Below are positions 1 through 10,637 of a stretch of 64,000 nucleotides of DNA, one piece after another. The DNA lies in NCBI GenBank assembly GCA_039621445.1, contig CP154954.1:20074642-20138641 (forward strand), in the 5' to 3' direction. Positions within the stretch are counted from its first letter, which is position 1; every line of letters begins with the position of its first letter. Position numbers and translations under genes: made by a program. The DNA comes from Euglena gracilis. Its lineage: Eukaryota; Euglenida; Euglenophyceae; Euglenales. The notes below the pieces were generated by a model. The model saw only the letters and a list, made by a program, of their open reading frames with translations. It was not told the origin of the DNA and searched no databases.

Positions 1-1548
1 CCCTCAAACTCGACCGGTCAGGTTGAGTTCGCAACTTGACAGGGGGTCCCGCAGGACCCCCACCCCCTGTGCCTGGGCTCCATGGGGGGGGGTCGCTCTC
101 CCAACGCCCCGTTTTTGGCCTGAAACCCATGAACTTTGGGTTGTTTTAAGCCCATGTACCCCCTCCCTGGATTTGGAAAAAGCCCGTGGACCCCTACATA
201 GGAGGCTAGGCGCGCCGCTCGGGGGGTCCGGGACCCCCCCCTCCCCCCCCCCCGCGCGGCCCCTGCGCGGCCGCCCGCGCGGCGGCCCGCCCCCCCCCCC
301 CTGGACCCCCCCCCCTCCCCCCCTGTGCCTAGCATAGCCAAGAAAAAAAATGTTGGTGAAAAAATCGCGATTTTTTGAGGCCCAAAAATGACCAAAAATG
401 ACCATTTTCGGACACAAAATGGCAAATTTGGGGGCCGCGCGCTCTGCGCGGCCAAAAAAGCACTTTTTTGGTCAAAAATGGCCCAAAAATGGCAAAAAAT
501 GACCACTTTTTGGACCAGAAAATCACCGATTTACCGATGCGTTTCGCCCGCGCGCCCGCCGTCGACCCCCCCGCCCCCCGCCACCCCCCCGCGCGGCCGC
601 CCGCGCGGCCGCTCGCCCCCCCCCCAGCCCCCCCCCCCCCCCGCTGTGCCTAGCCTCCATAGGGCTCAGGACAAAGCCCGTGTTACCCCCCCCACCAATT
701 TTGATAGGGTCAAAAACAGCGAAAAAAACCGAAAACTTTTCTGTTGCCCAAAACGGATCTCTTAACATTTCAGGAATAACTGCAAGTTCCCGTAAATTGC
801 AGGTGCTTAATTTGTAAATCATAAATTATGCGAAATTTGCAATGCTCATCTTGGCCGTCCATTACATGCAACTCTCATAAAGAGCTCAGTACTTTTCAAA
901 ACCTGGTCAAATAGAGAGGGGGTGAGGGTAACAAAAATTTGATTAACCATGGTTAATTGTCCTCCACAAGCGAATAACCATTTTTCGATCAACCATCCTG
1001 CCTTTTTCTCCCCACTTCTTTTTCTGTGTTCCATCGAGCATGTCGGGACATTGCAGAAAAGCCTCCTCAAAAAAAAAAGGACACCAAGCCACTTGGTGGG
1101 GACGCGGGGGGGGGGGGCGGCGCGGGGGGGACGCGGGGGGGGGGGGCGGGGGGACGCGGGGGCTCAACCTCCCATGTCATGCGTGACTTGCATGATGTCA
1201 TTTTTTCCTACATTTTCAGACCCCAGTAAGAATTTGCCAGCCATTTTTTGGTCCAAAAACAGGTGCAGAACTTGCCACAAAATCTTTTGTGGTTTGCTTG
1301 ACTGCGACATTCCTATGATAGTGATTTTTTTATCATTTTTGGAAGCCCGAATTGGGTTCAGACTGGAGACGGGGGTCGTCTGAGGGGCGTCGCAGAAGGG
1401 GTGTCTATTTGGAGGTTCGGATGGGGCTTTTGATGAGGGGTGGGGGTGGGTTTGAAAAACTTGCCCCAATGACAAGGCCACACATGACCTTATTCTCGAA
1501 ATAATCGTCACCTCAGTGGTGTTGAGGTTGTGCTGGGACCACAACCAC
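1..1548. other. Repeat-rich stretch without a supported gene
   Basis: Long C and G runs (for example near 230-320, 560-645 and 1108-1150) alternate with AT-rich words such as CAAAAATGACCA. GC-only inverted repeats (GGCCGCGCGCTCTGCGCGGCC type) lie near 430-452 and 590-612. The word GGGACGCGGGG recurs near 1100-1160 and again at 4260 and 4378. Open frames here follow the homopolymers and have biased Gly/Pro/Arg composition, so none is called. Confidence 0.6.
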
Positions 1549-1701
1549 CCTGGCGACTGCGAAGTTTTGGATGTGAGACGAATGAATCGTCGATGTACTT
1601 TTGCTCCTCCGCCAAAGTTCCAGCCATGAATGAGCCGCATGCCATCATCATCCAATTCATCAAAAGGTGGCGATAGCGAAAGAGAAGCGGAATGCGAAGA
1701 A
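1549..1701 (-). CDS. Candidate internal exon, unknown protein
   Basis: The minus strand has an acceptor after a pyrimidine-rich run (TCTTGTTTCAAG, exon begins at 1701) and a donor GTGGTT after 1549, enclosing 153 nt. Two frames stay open. One gives a hydrophobic start followed by ...GTLAEEQKYIDDSFVSHPKL. The other reads ...PPFDELDDDGMRLIHGWNFG. I cannot choose between them from composition and recognise neither. No neighbouring exon joins it in an obvious way; the flanks at 1702-2146 hold no other coding signal that I can see. Confidence 0.35.
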
Positions 1702-2146
1702 CTTGAAACAAGAATGAATGCAAAGGAAACCAAAAAGCACAAGCACATCACTGCTTCTGTGGGAAAAAAATTATGATGAACATGAGCGGATAGAACTGTT
1801 TTAACCAGACCGTGTCCAGGACAGGGATATGTCTGTATGAACATGAATGATGAATATGTGATGATGAAAAATTTGAACGGGCGTCGCGCAACACAAGTAA
1901 GCAACACCAAAATGCGGACCAGGTATTCCTAATTCATGGTTGTCACGTTGAACCCCACTGAGTCCGCAAGGGACGACGTGGAATGTATATTTCAAACTCG
2001 CCGGAGCACCATGTACATGAGCGTTGCACGCGGGTTATATATTTCGCACTTGGCCTTCTGCCACTTGGCGACTCAGAAGAAAGATTTTGGAATCAAAAAA
2101 GGTTGTCTGCCGACTCGAGCCGAGCCGTGCCGAACCGTGGTTTCAG

Positions 2147-2300
2147 GCGGCTTGCTGGACAGTGTGACCTTGACAAGGAGTGGGACGGCAATTGTTTTGT
2201 GAAACTGAATGAGGAATTTCGACTTTGCAGTCTCGACAACACACATCTGGGTCAGATTGCTCCTCAGATTGAGCCTCCCTCTGGGTTAAACAAACCTTAA
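2147..2300 (+). CDS. Candidate terminal exon, unknown protein
   Basis: An acceptor GTGGTTTCAG at 2137-2146 opens a frame that reads (R)RLAGQCDLDKEWDGNCF...LNKP and stops with TAA at 2298-2300. The composition is ordinary for a protein (charged, two Cys, no homopolymer bias), unlike the Gly/Pro-rich frames around it. It could be a last exon, or end earlier at GTTAAAC (2285). I do not recognise the family. The opposite-strand frame is proline/glycine-rich and looks like a shadow. Confidence 0.4.
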
Positions 2301-2763
2301 CAGGCTTTTGATTGATACCCCTGACGATATGACTTGGTGAGGATGGTGGGCTTTTTTTTGGTGCCGACCCCGGGGCAGCAAAGCATAGCACCCCTGCCGA
2401 CCGCCCCCGGGGGGTGGGTTGGGCAGCCACCCCTGTCCAGCGACCTCTCCCATTTTCTTTACCCTTTTGGAAAGTGTAAAGAACCACCCGACCTTGGATA
2501 CCCTGGCCGGCACCCTTTAGCACCCCCTCCCCCTCACCCACCACCCGGCTGTTTGGCCGATTCCCGTTCTGCCCTGCTCCCCCCGGGGGGTGGCGCAGGA
2601 ATAACTTGCAAAAAATACGTGAAATCTGTGAAAATGCTGCGGTGGGTGGGTGGTGGGGTCGCCCCCCACCTCCCAGTGGGGGGGCAAGGAATCCCCTGGC
2701 GGGGCAATCATCCGGGTAATCCAGGAGGGGTGTGTCCCACTCTTACCGTGCTCACCCCCACAG

Positions 2764-2944
2764 GCCTCAACCCTGCTGCCCTCCCCACGATGATGCACCC
2801 CATCAGCCCCCTGCGCTTCATGCTGGGCGTGATGACCGTCGGCCCCCTCTCCTTCATGGGCCTCGTCTGCGGGCTGTACAACGCCGAGGAGGCGTACCAC
2901 ACCCCGGCCTGGCGCCAGAGCCGCCGCGTCGTGCACAGGGCAGG
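2764..2944 (+). CDS. N-terminal exon with membrane segment, copy 1 of 2
   Basis: The exon follows an acceptor GCTCACCCCCACAG and probably starts translation at the tandem ATG at 2790: MMHPISPLRFMLGVMTVGPL, continuing through a hydrophobic stretch to ...YNAEEAYHTPAWRQSRRVVH. Nearly every third codon position is G or C, strong evidence for coding. The donor is most likely GTCCCC after 2944, because that GT is shared with the second copy at 24089-24258 while later ones are not. The two copies differ by one residue in this part (Met or Val before GLVCGLYN). The phase upstream of the ATGs differs between copies, which supports the ATGs as the start and the first bases as leader. A single membrane anchor with a basic tail is seen; function unknown. 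Confidence 0.6.
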
Positions 2945-2973
2945 GTCCCCCTCTCGTGTGCTATCCCCAGTCA

Positions 2974-3323
2974 GGCAATTGCTTAAGCACTGTCCCCCCC
3001 CCCCGGGGGGGTGGGTGACTGGTTTTTTCAGAGTGACTGACTGGTTTTGGGCCCGGGCCCCCTCCCCCCCCCCCCCGGGGGGGTCGGCCAGGAGTGGGCA
3101 AAAGTGGCTTGAGTAACCCCGGCGCCGAAGGCGCCGGAAAATTTTTTTGGGCCTAAAATGGCCTAAAGTGACTGGAAAGTGGCCGTTTTTCTGAGTGGCC
3201 GACCTCCCCCCGGGGGGGGGGTAGTGACTGGCTGGTTTTTTGAAAATGAGTGGCTGACTTTTTTTAAAAAAGTGGAGTGACCCCCTCCCCCCCCCCCGGG
3301 GGTCGGTTGTAAGCAATTGTATG
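2974..3323. mobile_element. Short element with CAATTGCTTA ends
   Basis: The ends are inverted: CAATTGCTTAAGCACTG on the left and GTAAGCAATTG on the right. Inside are repeats of GACTGGTTTTTT words, G/C runs and the hairpin GGCGCCGAAGGCGCC followed by an A/T run. Related sequence occurs at 15400-15670, 28560-28990, 31900-32140, 35240-35350 and 42060-42165. It abuts the next element at 3330. Confidence 0.55.
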
Positions 3324-3329
3324 TCCCCA

Positions 3330-3530
3330 GTACCACGCCCCCCCCATAATGTACCACCCCCCCCATATTGTCCCACCGACCTCTCCCCAGGAGGCCCGCC
3401 GGGACAATATGGGGGGGGGACAATATGGGGGTACCAAAGGAAATTTCATTGACCGAGCCAAAAAAACCCCTCGTCGGCCGGGCCGAGGGACAATATGGGG
3501 GGGGGACAATATGGGGGGGGGGGGTGGTAC
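3330..3530. mobile_element. G-run element, ACAATATGGGG type
   Basis: The inverted ends read GTACCAC-C(n)-CATATTGTCCC and GGGACAATATGG-G(n)-GTGGTAC. The middle contains TACCAAAGGAAATTTCATTG. An inverted copy lies at 15810-15987, a relative with another end word at 4004-4173, and fragments at 7078-7126 and 13404-13470. No transposase; a non-autonomous inverted-repeat element. Confidence 0.7.
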
Positions 3531-3896
3531 CCCATGACCCCCAAAAATTTTTGACCAAAAATCGGCAGCCAAAGGTGGCCAGAAGATTTTCGGACCAGGT
3601 AAAATTTGGCAGATCTTAGATTCTTGTTTGCCATCAGGCGGACACAGAAAAAATGGACAAAAAAAACGCCCGTACCCCCCCTCCTTTCGAGGTTCCAGGT
3701 TTTCTGTGGTGCTGAGCTCTTTACGTGTCTGATGGTGCCGTGCTCAGCAGAACTTTGAGGCTCGTGGCAGCCAGGGTTTATCTATATCTATATCTACATA
3801 CCCTCACCCCCCCCCCTCAAAGTGGCCACCCTCCAAACACCGTGGGACCCCAAAATTCTCTCTTTTTTCTTTCGTTGGACTTTGCCAAATTCCGAC

Positions 3897-3997
3897 GATC
3901 GCGAGCGTATCTCTGGCTGTGTCGATCGTTGAATTGAATTGAAAGCTCTTATCATCAGACGACTGGTGATCACCACCAAATTCAGCCATGCTGCACA
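3897..3997. repeat. GCGAGCGTATCTCTG / GAAAGCTCTT dispersed repeat
   Basis: Motifs GCGAGCGTATCTCTG, GAAAGCTCTT, CAGACGACT and CATGCTGCACAGTA occur here in order. They recur inverted at 7145-7230, at 7385-7490, and split around the Tc1-type insertion at 7560-7600 and 11203-11290. Confidence 0.6.
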
Positions 3998-4003
3998 GTA
4001 CTC

Positions 4004-4173
4004 TACCCCCCCCTTTATCCCCTTTATTGTTCCATCGACCTGCCCCCGGCGGACAATAAGGGGGGGCAATAAGGCCGTACCAAAGGAATTTCATTGGCGG
4101 GGCCAAAAAACCCCCCGTCATCCGGGGCCCAGGGACAATAAGGGGGGGGGGCAATAAGAGGGGGGGGGTGGTA
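4004..4173. mobile_element. G-run element, CAATAAGGGG type
   Basis: Ends are TACCCCCCCCTTTATCCC and CAATAAGAGGGGGGGGTGGTA. The core TACCAAAGGAATTTCATTGGC matches the core of the element at 3330-3530 although the word next to the G run differs. Confidence 0.65.
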
Positions 4174-4742
4174 TTTCTTGTCACAGGCAAAAGCCTAATT
4201 TGACCCGGACCCGGAACGGAAGGTCGTCGATTTGAAGCGAAAACTTTCTGGGGGTGGTTCGGGACGCGGGGGGGGGGGGATTGTGGCCCAACCACCCCAC
4301 ACATTTTCTTGGGCATCACCCAAATTTGTATGGAGTATTCCTTTGGTCAACCAAAAAATGTGCCCGGCCAAAATCCGGGACGCGGGGGGGACGCGGGGGG
4401 AACACCCCCTCTGTATGGTTCATTCCAAGGTTGACGGCTTGTTTTTTTTTAATCTCTGGAGCATTCATTTTTTTTCTTTTTTTGGGTTAAAAACGTGTTC
4501 AGCCCGCCAAATGCCTGCCCTGAAATTTGTGGTCATGAACACGATTTCCATTAGGGCATCTGTGGCAATGACACTTAAGGCATCTGTGGCAATTAAAAAA
4601 ATCGCTGTCATGAAAATGGCGAGAGGTTGAGAGGCCGGGTGGTCCTCAAGGGGGGCACTCTACAACACAAGAAACGGCCAGAGGTTGCCTTTGAGCAATA
4701 CAACAGGGAGTGTTAGACGTAATGGAAGGCGACATACTTTAC

Positions 4743-5039
4743 ACAAAAAAAGAGCCATATTTTGGTGGCCACCGCAAATCTTGGCAATGAGAATGGTATG
4801 CCAAACTGCAGGCATCACACACCACTTTCCTCAGCTCCACACAATTTGGATTTTTGGGAATGGGAACCCCACAAAAACCACATTTGTCCTGTTTTATAGG
4901 CAGTCGGGACGCAGCAGAGGCAGAGGGGGTTGGTTGGGGGGGGGGATTGGCGCTCTGCAGAAGGCAACACAACTCCCTTTGTGGAATGCCCGAGCGATGG
5001 CATTCACGTATGTATGAAAACAGGTTGCCGAACGATTCC
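4743..5039 (-). CDS. Exon with partial PHD-type zinc finger
   Basis: The minus-strand acceptor GTTGGTTTCAG precedes 5039. One frame then stays open for about 98 codons and ends near a donor GTAAAG (after 4743). The C-terminal half contains C-x2-C-x17-C-x2-C-x4-H-x2-C (CGFCGVPIP...VVCDACSLAYHSHC), the first six ligands of a C4HC3 PHD finger; the last C-x2-C would lie in the next exon. PHD fingers read histone H3 tails in chromatin proteins, so a nuclear role is inferred from the motif only. An alternative frame is open upstream of a C run at 4937-4946, so a homopolymer length error could matter. Candidate partner exons were not found. Confidence 0.5.
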
Positions 5040-5115
5040 CTGAAACCAACATACTTGCCACACATTGTTCAATGCTCGCCTCATCGAACAACAGGCTGGG
5101 CTCCAGCTCCCATCC

Positions 5116-5400
5116 CATAGGCGGGGGGGCTCCGCCCCCCCTCCCCCCCCGCACCCCCCCCCTCAAATAACAAAATCCCTTCTGTGTTGGAACATACTCG
5201 GGGCCTAAGTCGTTTTTGTGGCTCACTTTGGCATAGGCGGGGGGGGGGGGGCTCCGCCCCCCCCGCACCCCCCCCCTCAATTAACAAAATCCCTTCTGTG
5301 TTGGCAACATACTCGGGGGCTAAGTCGTTTTTGTGGCTCACTTTGGCATAGGCGGGGGGGGGGGCTCCGCCCCCCCCCTCAAATAACAAAATCCCTTCTA
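5116..5400. repeat. Tandem repeat, unit about 117 bp, 2.5 copies
   Basis: The unit starts CATAGGCGGGGGG-CTCCGCCCCCC and continues CTCAAATAACAAAATCCCTT, ACTCGGGG, TAAGTCGTTTTTGTGGCTCA. Units begin near 5116, 5233 and 5347, the last one short. Confidence 0.75.
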
Positions 5401-5453
5401 TGTTGGCAATAGTCTTGGAGGGATAAGACCCTTTTTTTGTGCAAATTTTGACT

Positions 5454-5793
5454 TACCATCCCCCCCCCATTATGTACCTCCCCCCGGGAGGCCGAAATTG
5501 GGGGGGAGGTACACAATGGGGGGGGTACCCAGGTCCCATTCCCAGACCCGACCGAACAGCCCAAAAGGGGTCATTTTTGGCAACTTTTTGGATGTTTGCA
5601 ATAAATGGTCAATTTTCAGCACATTTGCCAAATATCACTTTTTGAAAACGTCCCAAAAACGTCGATTTTTGAGCATTTTTTGGGAAATTCTTTAGAAAAA
5701 GTGTTATGACAGTGAGCTACCATCCCCCCCCCATTATGTACCTCCCCCCCAGGGGGTACATGATGGGGGGGTACATAATGGGGGGGGATGGTA
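5454..5793. mobile_element. Two G-run elements, TACATAATGGGG type
   Basis: Two short inverted structures (5454-5527 and 5718-5793) run TACCATCCCCCCCCATTATG... to ...ACAATGGGGGGGGTA or ...CATAATGGGG..GGTA. A longer relative that also carries CAATATGGGG is at 6123-6292. Confidence 0.6.
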
Positions 5794-5989
5794 TATTGAA
5801 AATTCAATGGGGTGTCAAAAGTGGCCCAAAATGGACATTTTCCCCCAATTTTTTTTGCATATTCACCCCCGATTGGGGGGTTCTGGAGCCATTTGGGTGG
5901 GTTTTGACTGGTGTTGAGGTGATTTAGACAAAAAAATTCCCAGGGGGGGGTTAAAAGTCGGCGGTTTTGACCCGTTAGTACATTAGAGT

Positions 5990-6056
5990 GGGTAGTCGGC
6001 CGACTAGTCGGCCGACTACCCAATTGGTCCGCCGGCTAGTCGGCCGACTACCCACT
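5990..6056. repeat. Perfect 32-bp palindrome and degenerate copy
   Basis: GGGTAGTCGGCCGACT at 5990-6005 is followed directly by its reverse complement to 6021. A second imperfect copy follows to 6056. Another near-palindrome (TTGGTGGTCGGAGCGACTGG...) is at 6484-6520. Confidence 0.8.
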
Positions 6057-6542
6057 ACCCCCCCCCCAGTCTACCGTTTGGCACTAAGTCTCTCTCTCTC
6101 TCTCTATACATACATACACACATACCATGCCCCCCCCATATTGTACCCCCCCCATAATGTACCCCCATGGGGTACCCCCCCACCATGGACCATGACCTTG
6201 GCCTCCCCCCATATTGTACCCCCCCCCATAATGTACCTCCCCCCCAGAAAATGGCTCCCAGGGGGGGGTACAATATGGGGGGGGGCATGGTACATATATG
6301 TATGTATATGTGCATATATATAAACATATACTCTCACCCCCAAAGTGTCCCCCCTAAGGCTGCCTTGAATATTCTATTTCGGGCCTTCGAACGAATATAC
6401 AGAATATTCGGGGGGTCTTCAAATCGGCCGAGAAATTGGTGATGGACTTTTTGGTGGTTGGTCGCTAGGGTCGCCAGCGACCATTGGTGGTCGGAGCGAC
6501 TGGTCGCTCCGACCACCAATTTTAAGTCCACCCCCCACTAAA

Positions 6543-7060
6543 AAATTTTTAAGCCCCCCCCTCCAAAATTTTTTTCATTCAAATTTGAAAGAAAATGACT
6601 CAAAACCCACCCAAATGCCTTCCAAAACCTCCATTCGGGGGTCAATTTGCAAAAAAAATTGGGTAATATCTTCTCTTTGGGCCTGTTCTGTGAAACCATA
6701 GCATTAACCATAGCCCGGGAGGAGGCCGAAGGCCGACTAAGTTCATTAGGGAGCGCGACTCGGCCATCCTTGCCTGCACACACAAGACTACATTCATTTA
6801 CGAAGCGCGACTCGGCCATCCTTGCCTTGCACACACAAGGGGATTTTGTTATTTTGGGCGGGGGGTCCGGGGGGGGGGCGGCAGTAGGCCGACTAAGTTC
6901 GCGTATCGGGGTGCATTAGGGATCGCGACTCGGCCATCCTTGCCTTGCACACACTGCAAATTAACCCCCAAATGGGGGTTTTGGAAGGCATTTGGGTGGG
7001 TTTTGAGTCATTTTCTTTCGTATTTGAATGAAAAAAAAATGGAGGGGGGGCTTAAAAAAA
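6543..7060. mobile_element. Foldback element with about 100-bp inverted ends
   Basis: The left arm (6543-6650; AAGAAAATGACTCAAAACCC, CCAAATGCCTTCCAAAACC) is the reverse complement of the right arm (6957-7060). Between them, GCGACTCGGCCATCCTTGCC is repeated three times (about 6756, 6806 and 6926). No transposase is present. Confidence 0.65.
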
Positions 7061-7779
7061 AACCAAAAAAGCCAAAAAACCCCCCGTCGGCCGGGGCCGA
7101 GGGACAATATGGGGGGGGGGGGGTAAGGTGGGTATCCAATTTTGGTGAATGTTCTGGAAAAGATCTTTCGATCGAGGGTAACTTGGTGCCTCAACAATGC
7201 ACACCTCAGAGATACGCTCGCGATTGTCGGATCGGACAGAATCAGATTCGAAACTTGTGGTGATTTTCTGTTCTGTTTGGTTTAGGAAGCAGAATGAACC
7301 AGGGTTGGCGTTTTTTTTGTTTTTTTTTATTCAAAAAAACGCCCCAAAAAACATGTTTTTTTTGAAAAAGCAAAAATTGACAATTTTCCGTAATCGCTCA
7401 GGAACAAACTCACCCCTCAATTGAAAGCTCTTTTCCTCAGACGACTAGCGATGACAACCAAATTCAGCCATGCTGCACAGTATTTGTTTCCTGTCACTGG
7501 GAAATCCTAATTTCTAAAACAAACACCAGAAATCACCGCAAACTTGAGCTCTGATTTTGGCCGAGCGAGCGTATCTCTGGGTGCGCGCACCGTTGGGATA
7601 CACTGCGTCTCAAGGTTATTCACGTGGCACCGTTTCAAGGTTTTTCATGTGGGTTAAAAAATGAAAAATTATGTTTCTGTGAGATGACGTCCAAATGACA
7701 GGCAAAGCAGCACATAGGGTGACAAATATCGCTTGGCACACTCCCCTGGTGCCTCTTATGTTGGGCCCCGGGCGGAATA

Positions 7780-8050
7780 TTGGCCATGCTACTTCTGGAG
7801 GTCGGGCCGACCTAGGTCGGCCCGACCTATGGTCGGCCCGACCATGGTCGGGCCGACCATGGTGTTATCGACCTCTGGAGGTCGGGCCGACCTAGGTCGG
7901 CCCGACCTCCACTGTGCCGCATTCCCCCCCCCCCTTTTTTGAAATTTAAGCCCCCCCCCCCTGGTCGGGCCGACCTAGGTCGGCCCGACCTCCAATAATC
8001 CGCATTACCCCCCCCCCCTTTTTTGAAATTTAAGCCCCCCCCCCCCCGCC
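7780..8050. repeat. Left palindromic block of inner insertion
   Basis: GGCCATGCTACTTCTGGAGG is followed by arrays of the perfect palindrome AGGTCGGGCCGACCT|AGGTCGGCCCGACCT, then two copies of a CCGCATT-C(n)-TTTTTTGAAATTTAAG-C(n) unit. The block is the inverted counterpart of 10440-10622. Confidence 0.75.
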
Positions 8051-8096
8051 AAATTCCTCTCAATTTGGTTTGCAAACTGCCAAAATGTCAAGGTTG

Positions 8097-8390
8097 GGGA
8101 TGGAAAAGGGATGGTTAGGGGTTAGGGATAGGGTTAGGGTTCGGGATAGGTTAGGGTTCGGGATAGGGATCGGTAAGGTTGGGTTTGGATTAGGGTTAGG
8201 TTAGGTTAGGGTTAGGTTTAGGGATAGGGTTAGAGTTGGGGATGTTGACGACAGTGTCAGGGTTGGGGTTAGGGTTGGGGATAGGGTTAGGGTTCAGAAT
8301 GGGGACAGGGTCATTGATAGGGTTAGGGTTTGCATTAGGGTTAGGGTCAGGGACATGGTTCGGGATACGGTTAGGGATGGGGTTGCACCC
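8097..8390. repeat. Degenerate telomere-like TTAGGG tract
   Basis: GGGTTAGGGTT, GGGATAGGG and GGTTAGGTTAGG variants are intermixed without a strict period. It lies inside a mobile element, so it is interstitial sequence and not a chromosome end. Confidence 0.6.
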
Positions 8391-10290
8391 GAGAAGGGGT
8401 TGGCAGATAAAAGGGTTTATTTTGTTAATGAAAGGGGCAGGGTTAGGTCGACTTGCACCCGAGAAGGGGTTGGCGGATAAAAGGGGTTTATTTTGTTAAT
8501 GAAAGGGATAGGGTTAGGTCGACTTGCACCCGAGAAGGGGTTGCCAGATAAAAAGGGTTGGCAGATAAAAAGGGGTTTATTTTGTTAATGAAAGGGGCAG
8601 GGTTAGGTCGACTTGCACCCGAGAAGGGGTTGGCGGATAAAAGGGGTTTATTTTGTTAATGAAAGGGATAGGGTTAGGTCGACTTGCACCCGAGAAGGGG
8701 TTGGCGGATAAAAGGGGTTTATTTTGTTAATGAAAGGGATAGGGTTAGGTCGACTTGCACCCGAGAAGGGGTTGCCAGATAAAAAGGGTTGGCAGATAAA
8801 AGGGGTTTATTTTGTTAATGAAAGGGATAGGGTTAGGTCGACTTGCACCCGAGAAGGGGTTGGCGGATAAAAGGGGTTTATTTTGTTAATGAAAGGGATA
8901 GGGTTAGGTCGACTTGCACCCGAGAAGGGGTTGGCGGATAAAAGGGGTTTATTTTGTTAATGAAAGGGATAGGGTTAGGTCGACTTGCACCCGAGAAGGG
9001 GTTGCCAGATAAAAAGGGTTGCCAGATAAAAGGGGTTTATTTTGTTAATGAAAGGGATAGGGTTAGGTCGACTTGCACCCGAGAAGGGGTTGGCAGATAA
9101 AAGGGGTTTATTTTGTTAATGAAAGGGATAGGGTTAGGTCGACTTGCACCCGAGAAGGGGTTGCCAGATAAAAAGGGTTGGCAGATAAAAGGGGTTTATT
9201 TTGTTAATGAAAGGGATAGGGTTAGGTCGACTTGCACCCGAGAAGGGGTTGGCGGATAAAAGGGGTTTATTTTGTTAATGAAAGGGATAGGGTTAGGTCG
9301 ACTTGCACCCGAGAAGGGGTTGGCAGATAAAAGGGGTTTATTTTGTTAATGAAAGGGATAGGGTTAGGTCGACTTGCACCCGAGAAGGGGTTGGCGGATA
9401 AAAGGGGTTGGTTGTGTTAATGAAAGGGATAGGGTTAGGTCGACTTGCACCCGAGAAGGGGTTGGCAGATAAAAAGGGTTGGCAGATAAAAGGGGTTTAT
9501 TTTGTTAATGAAAGGGATAGGGTTAGGTCGACCTGCACCCGAGAAGGGGTTGGCGGATAAAAGGGGTTTATTTTGTTAATGAAAGGGATAGGGTTAGGTC
9601 GACTTGCACCCGAGAAGGGGTTGCCAGATAAAAAGGGTTGGCAGATAAAAGGGGTTTATTTTGTTAAAGGGGTTTATTTTGTTAATGAAAGGGATAGGGT
9701 TAGGTCGACTTGCACCCGAGAAGGGGTTGCCAGATAAAAAGGGTTGGCAGATAAAAGGGGTTTATTTTGTTAATGAAAGGGATAGGGTTAGGTCGACTTG
9801 CACCCGAGAAGGGGTTGGCGGATAAAAGGGGTTTATTTTGTTAATGAAAGGGATAGGGTTAGGTCGACTTGCACCCGAGAAGGGGTTGGCAAATAAAAAG
9901 GGTTGGCAGATAAAAGGGGTTTATTTTGTTAATGAAAGGGATAGGGTTAGGTCGACCTGCACCCGAGAAGGGGTTGGCGGATAAAAGGGGTTATTTTGTT
10001 AATGAAAGGGATAGGGTTAGGTCGACTTGCACCCGAGAAGGGGTTGGCGGATAAAAGGGGTTTATTTTGTTAATGAAAGGGATAGGGTTAGGTCGACTTG
10101 CACCCGAGAGGGGGTTGCCAGATAAAAAGGGTTGGCAGATAAAAGGGGTTTATTGTGTTAATGAAAGGGATAGGGTTAGGTCGACTTGCACCCGAGAAGG
10201 GGTTGGCAGATAAAAGGGGTTTATTTTGTTAATGAAAGGGATAGGGTTAGGTCGACTTGAAATGGGGTTGGCGGATAAAAGGGGTTTATT
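8391..10290. repeat. Satellite array, 71-bp and 88/89-bp units
   Basis: About two dozen units read GAAAGGGATAGGGTTAGGTC, GACTTGCACCCGAGAAGGGG, then TTGGCGGATAAAAGGGG and TTTATTTTGTTAAT. The short form is 71 bp; a longer form carries an extra CCAGATAAAAAGGGTTGG (88-89 bp). The spacing of successive GAAAGGG starts (8501, 8590, 8661, 8732, 8820) shows the two forms intermixed. Confidence 0.9.
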
Positions 10291-10439
10291 TAGGGTTGGA
10301 ATTATGGTTTGGGGTTGGCCATGGAACTGATTTGGCCTTTCACCCCCTTTTTTTTCAATATGGGACATTTTCTGACGTTTTTAGGGACATTTTGATGTGT
10401 TTCCTTGCATTTTACATTGAATTAAGAGAATTAAATTTT

Positions 10440-10622
10440 TGAGGGGGGGGGGCTTAAAAATTAAAAATGGGGGGGGGTAATGCGGATTATTGGAGGTCGG
10501 GCCGACCTGGTCGGCCCGACCTCCAGAGGTCGATAAGCCATGGCCAAAGGTCGGCCCGACCTAGGTCGGCCCGACCTAGGTCGGCCCGACCTCCAGAACT
10601 AGCATGGCCAGTAATCCGCACG
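10440..10622. repeat. Right palindromic block of inner insertion
   Basis: GAGGTCGGGCCGACC and AGGTCGGCCCGACCT arrays end in CCTCCAGAACTAGCATGGCC, the inverted match of the left block at 7780. The pair therefore delimits a second insertion of roughly 2.85 kb inside the Tc1-type element. Confidence 0.75.
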
Positions 10623-10637
10623 GAGCCCTTATGTTGT

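Noticed and set aside
23-653. Pro/Arg/Gly-rich frames on both strands at the left edge
   Set aside because: Composition tracks C and G homopolymers; no splice sites or starts worth calling.
1164-1910. 248-codon minus frame, one of the longest in the window
   Set aside because: Only the middle part around 1549-1701 has splice support; the rest is Ser/His/Phe-rich without domain or start evidence.
8097-8390. Telomere at this position
   Set aside because: The TTAGGG-like units are degenerate and enclosed by a TA-flanked mobile element with unique sequence on both sides.
8391-10290. CRISPR array
   Set aside because: Units are contiguous tandem copies of 71 or 88 bp with no unique spacers, and the window is eukaryotic.
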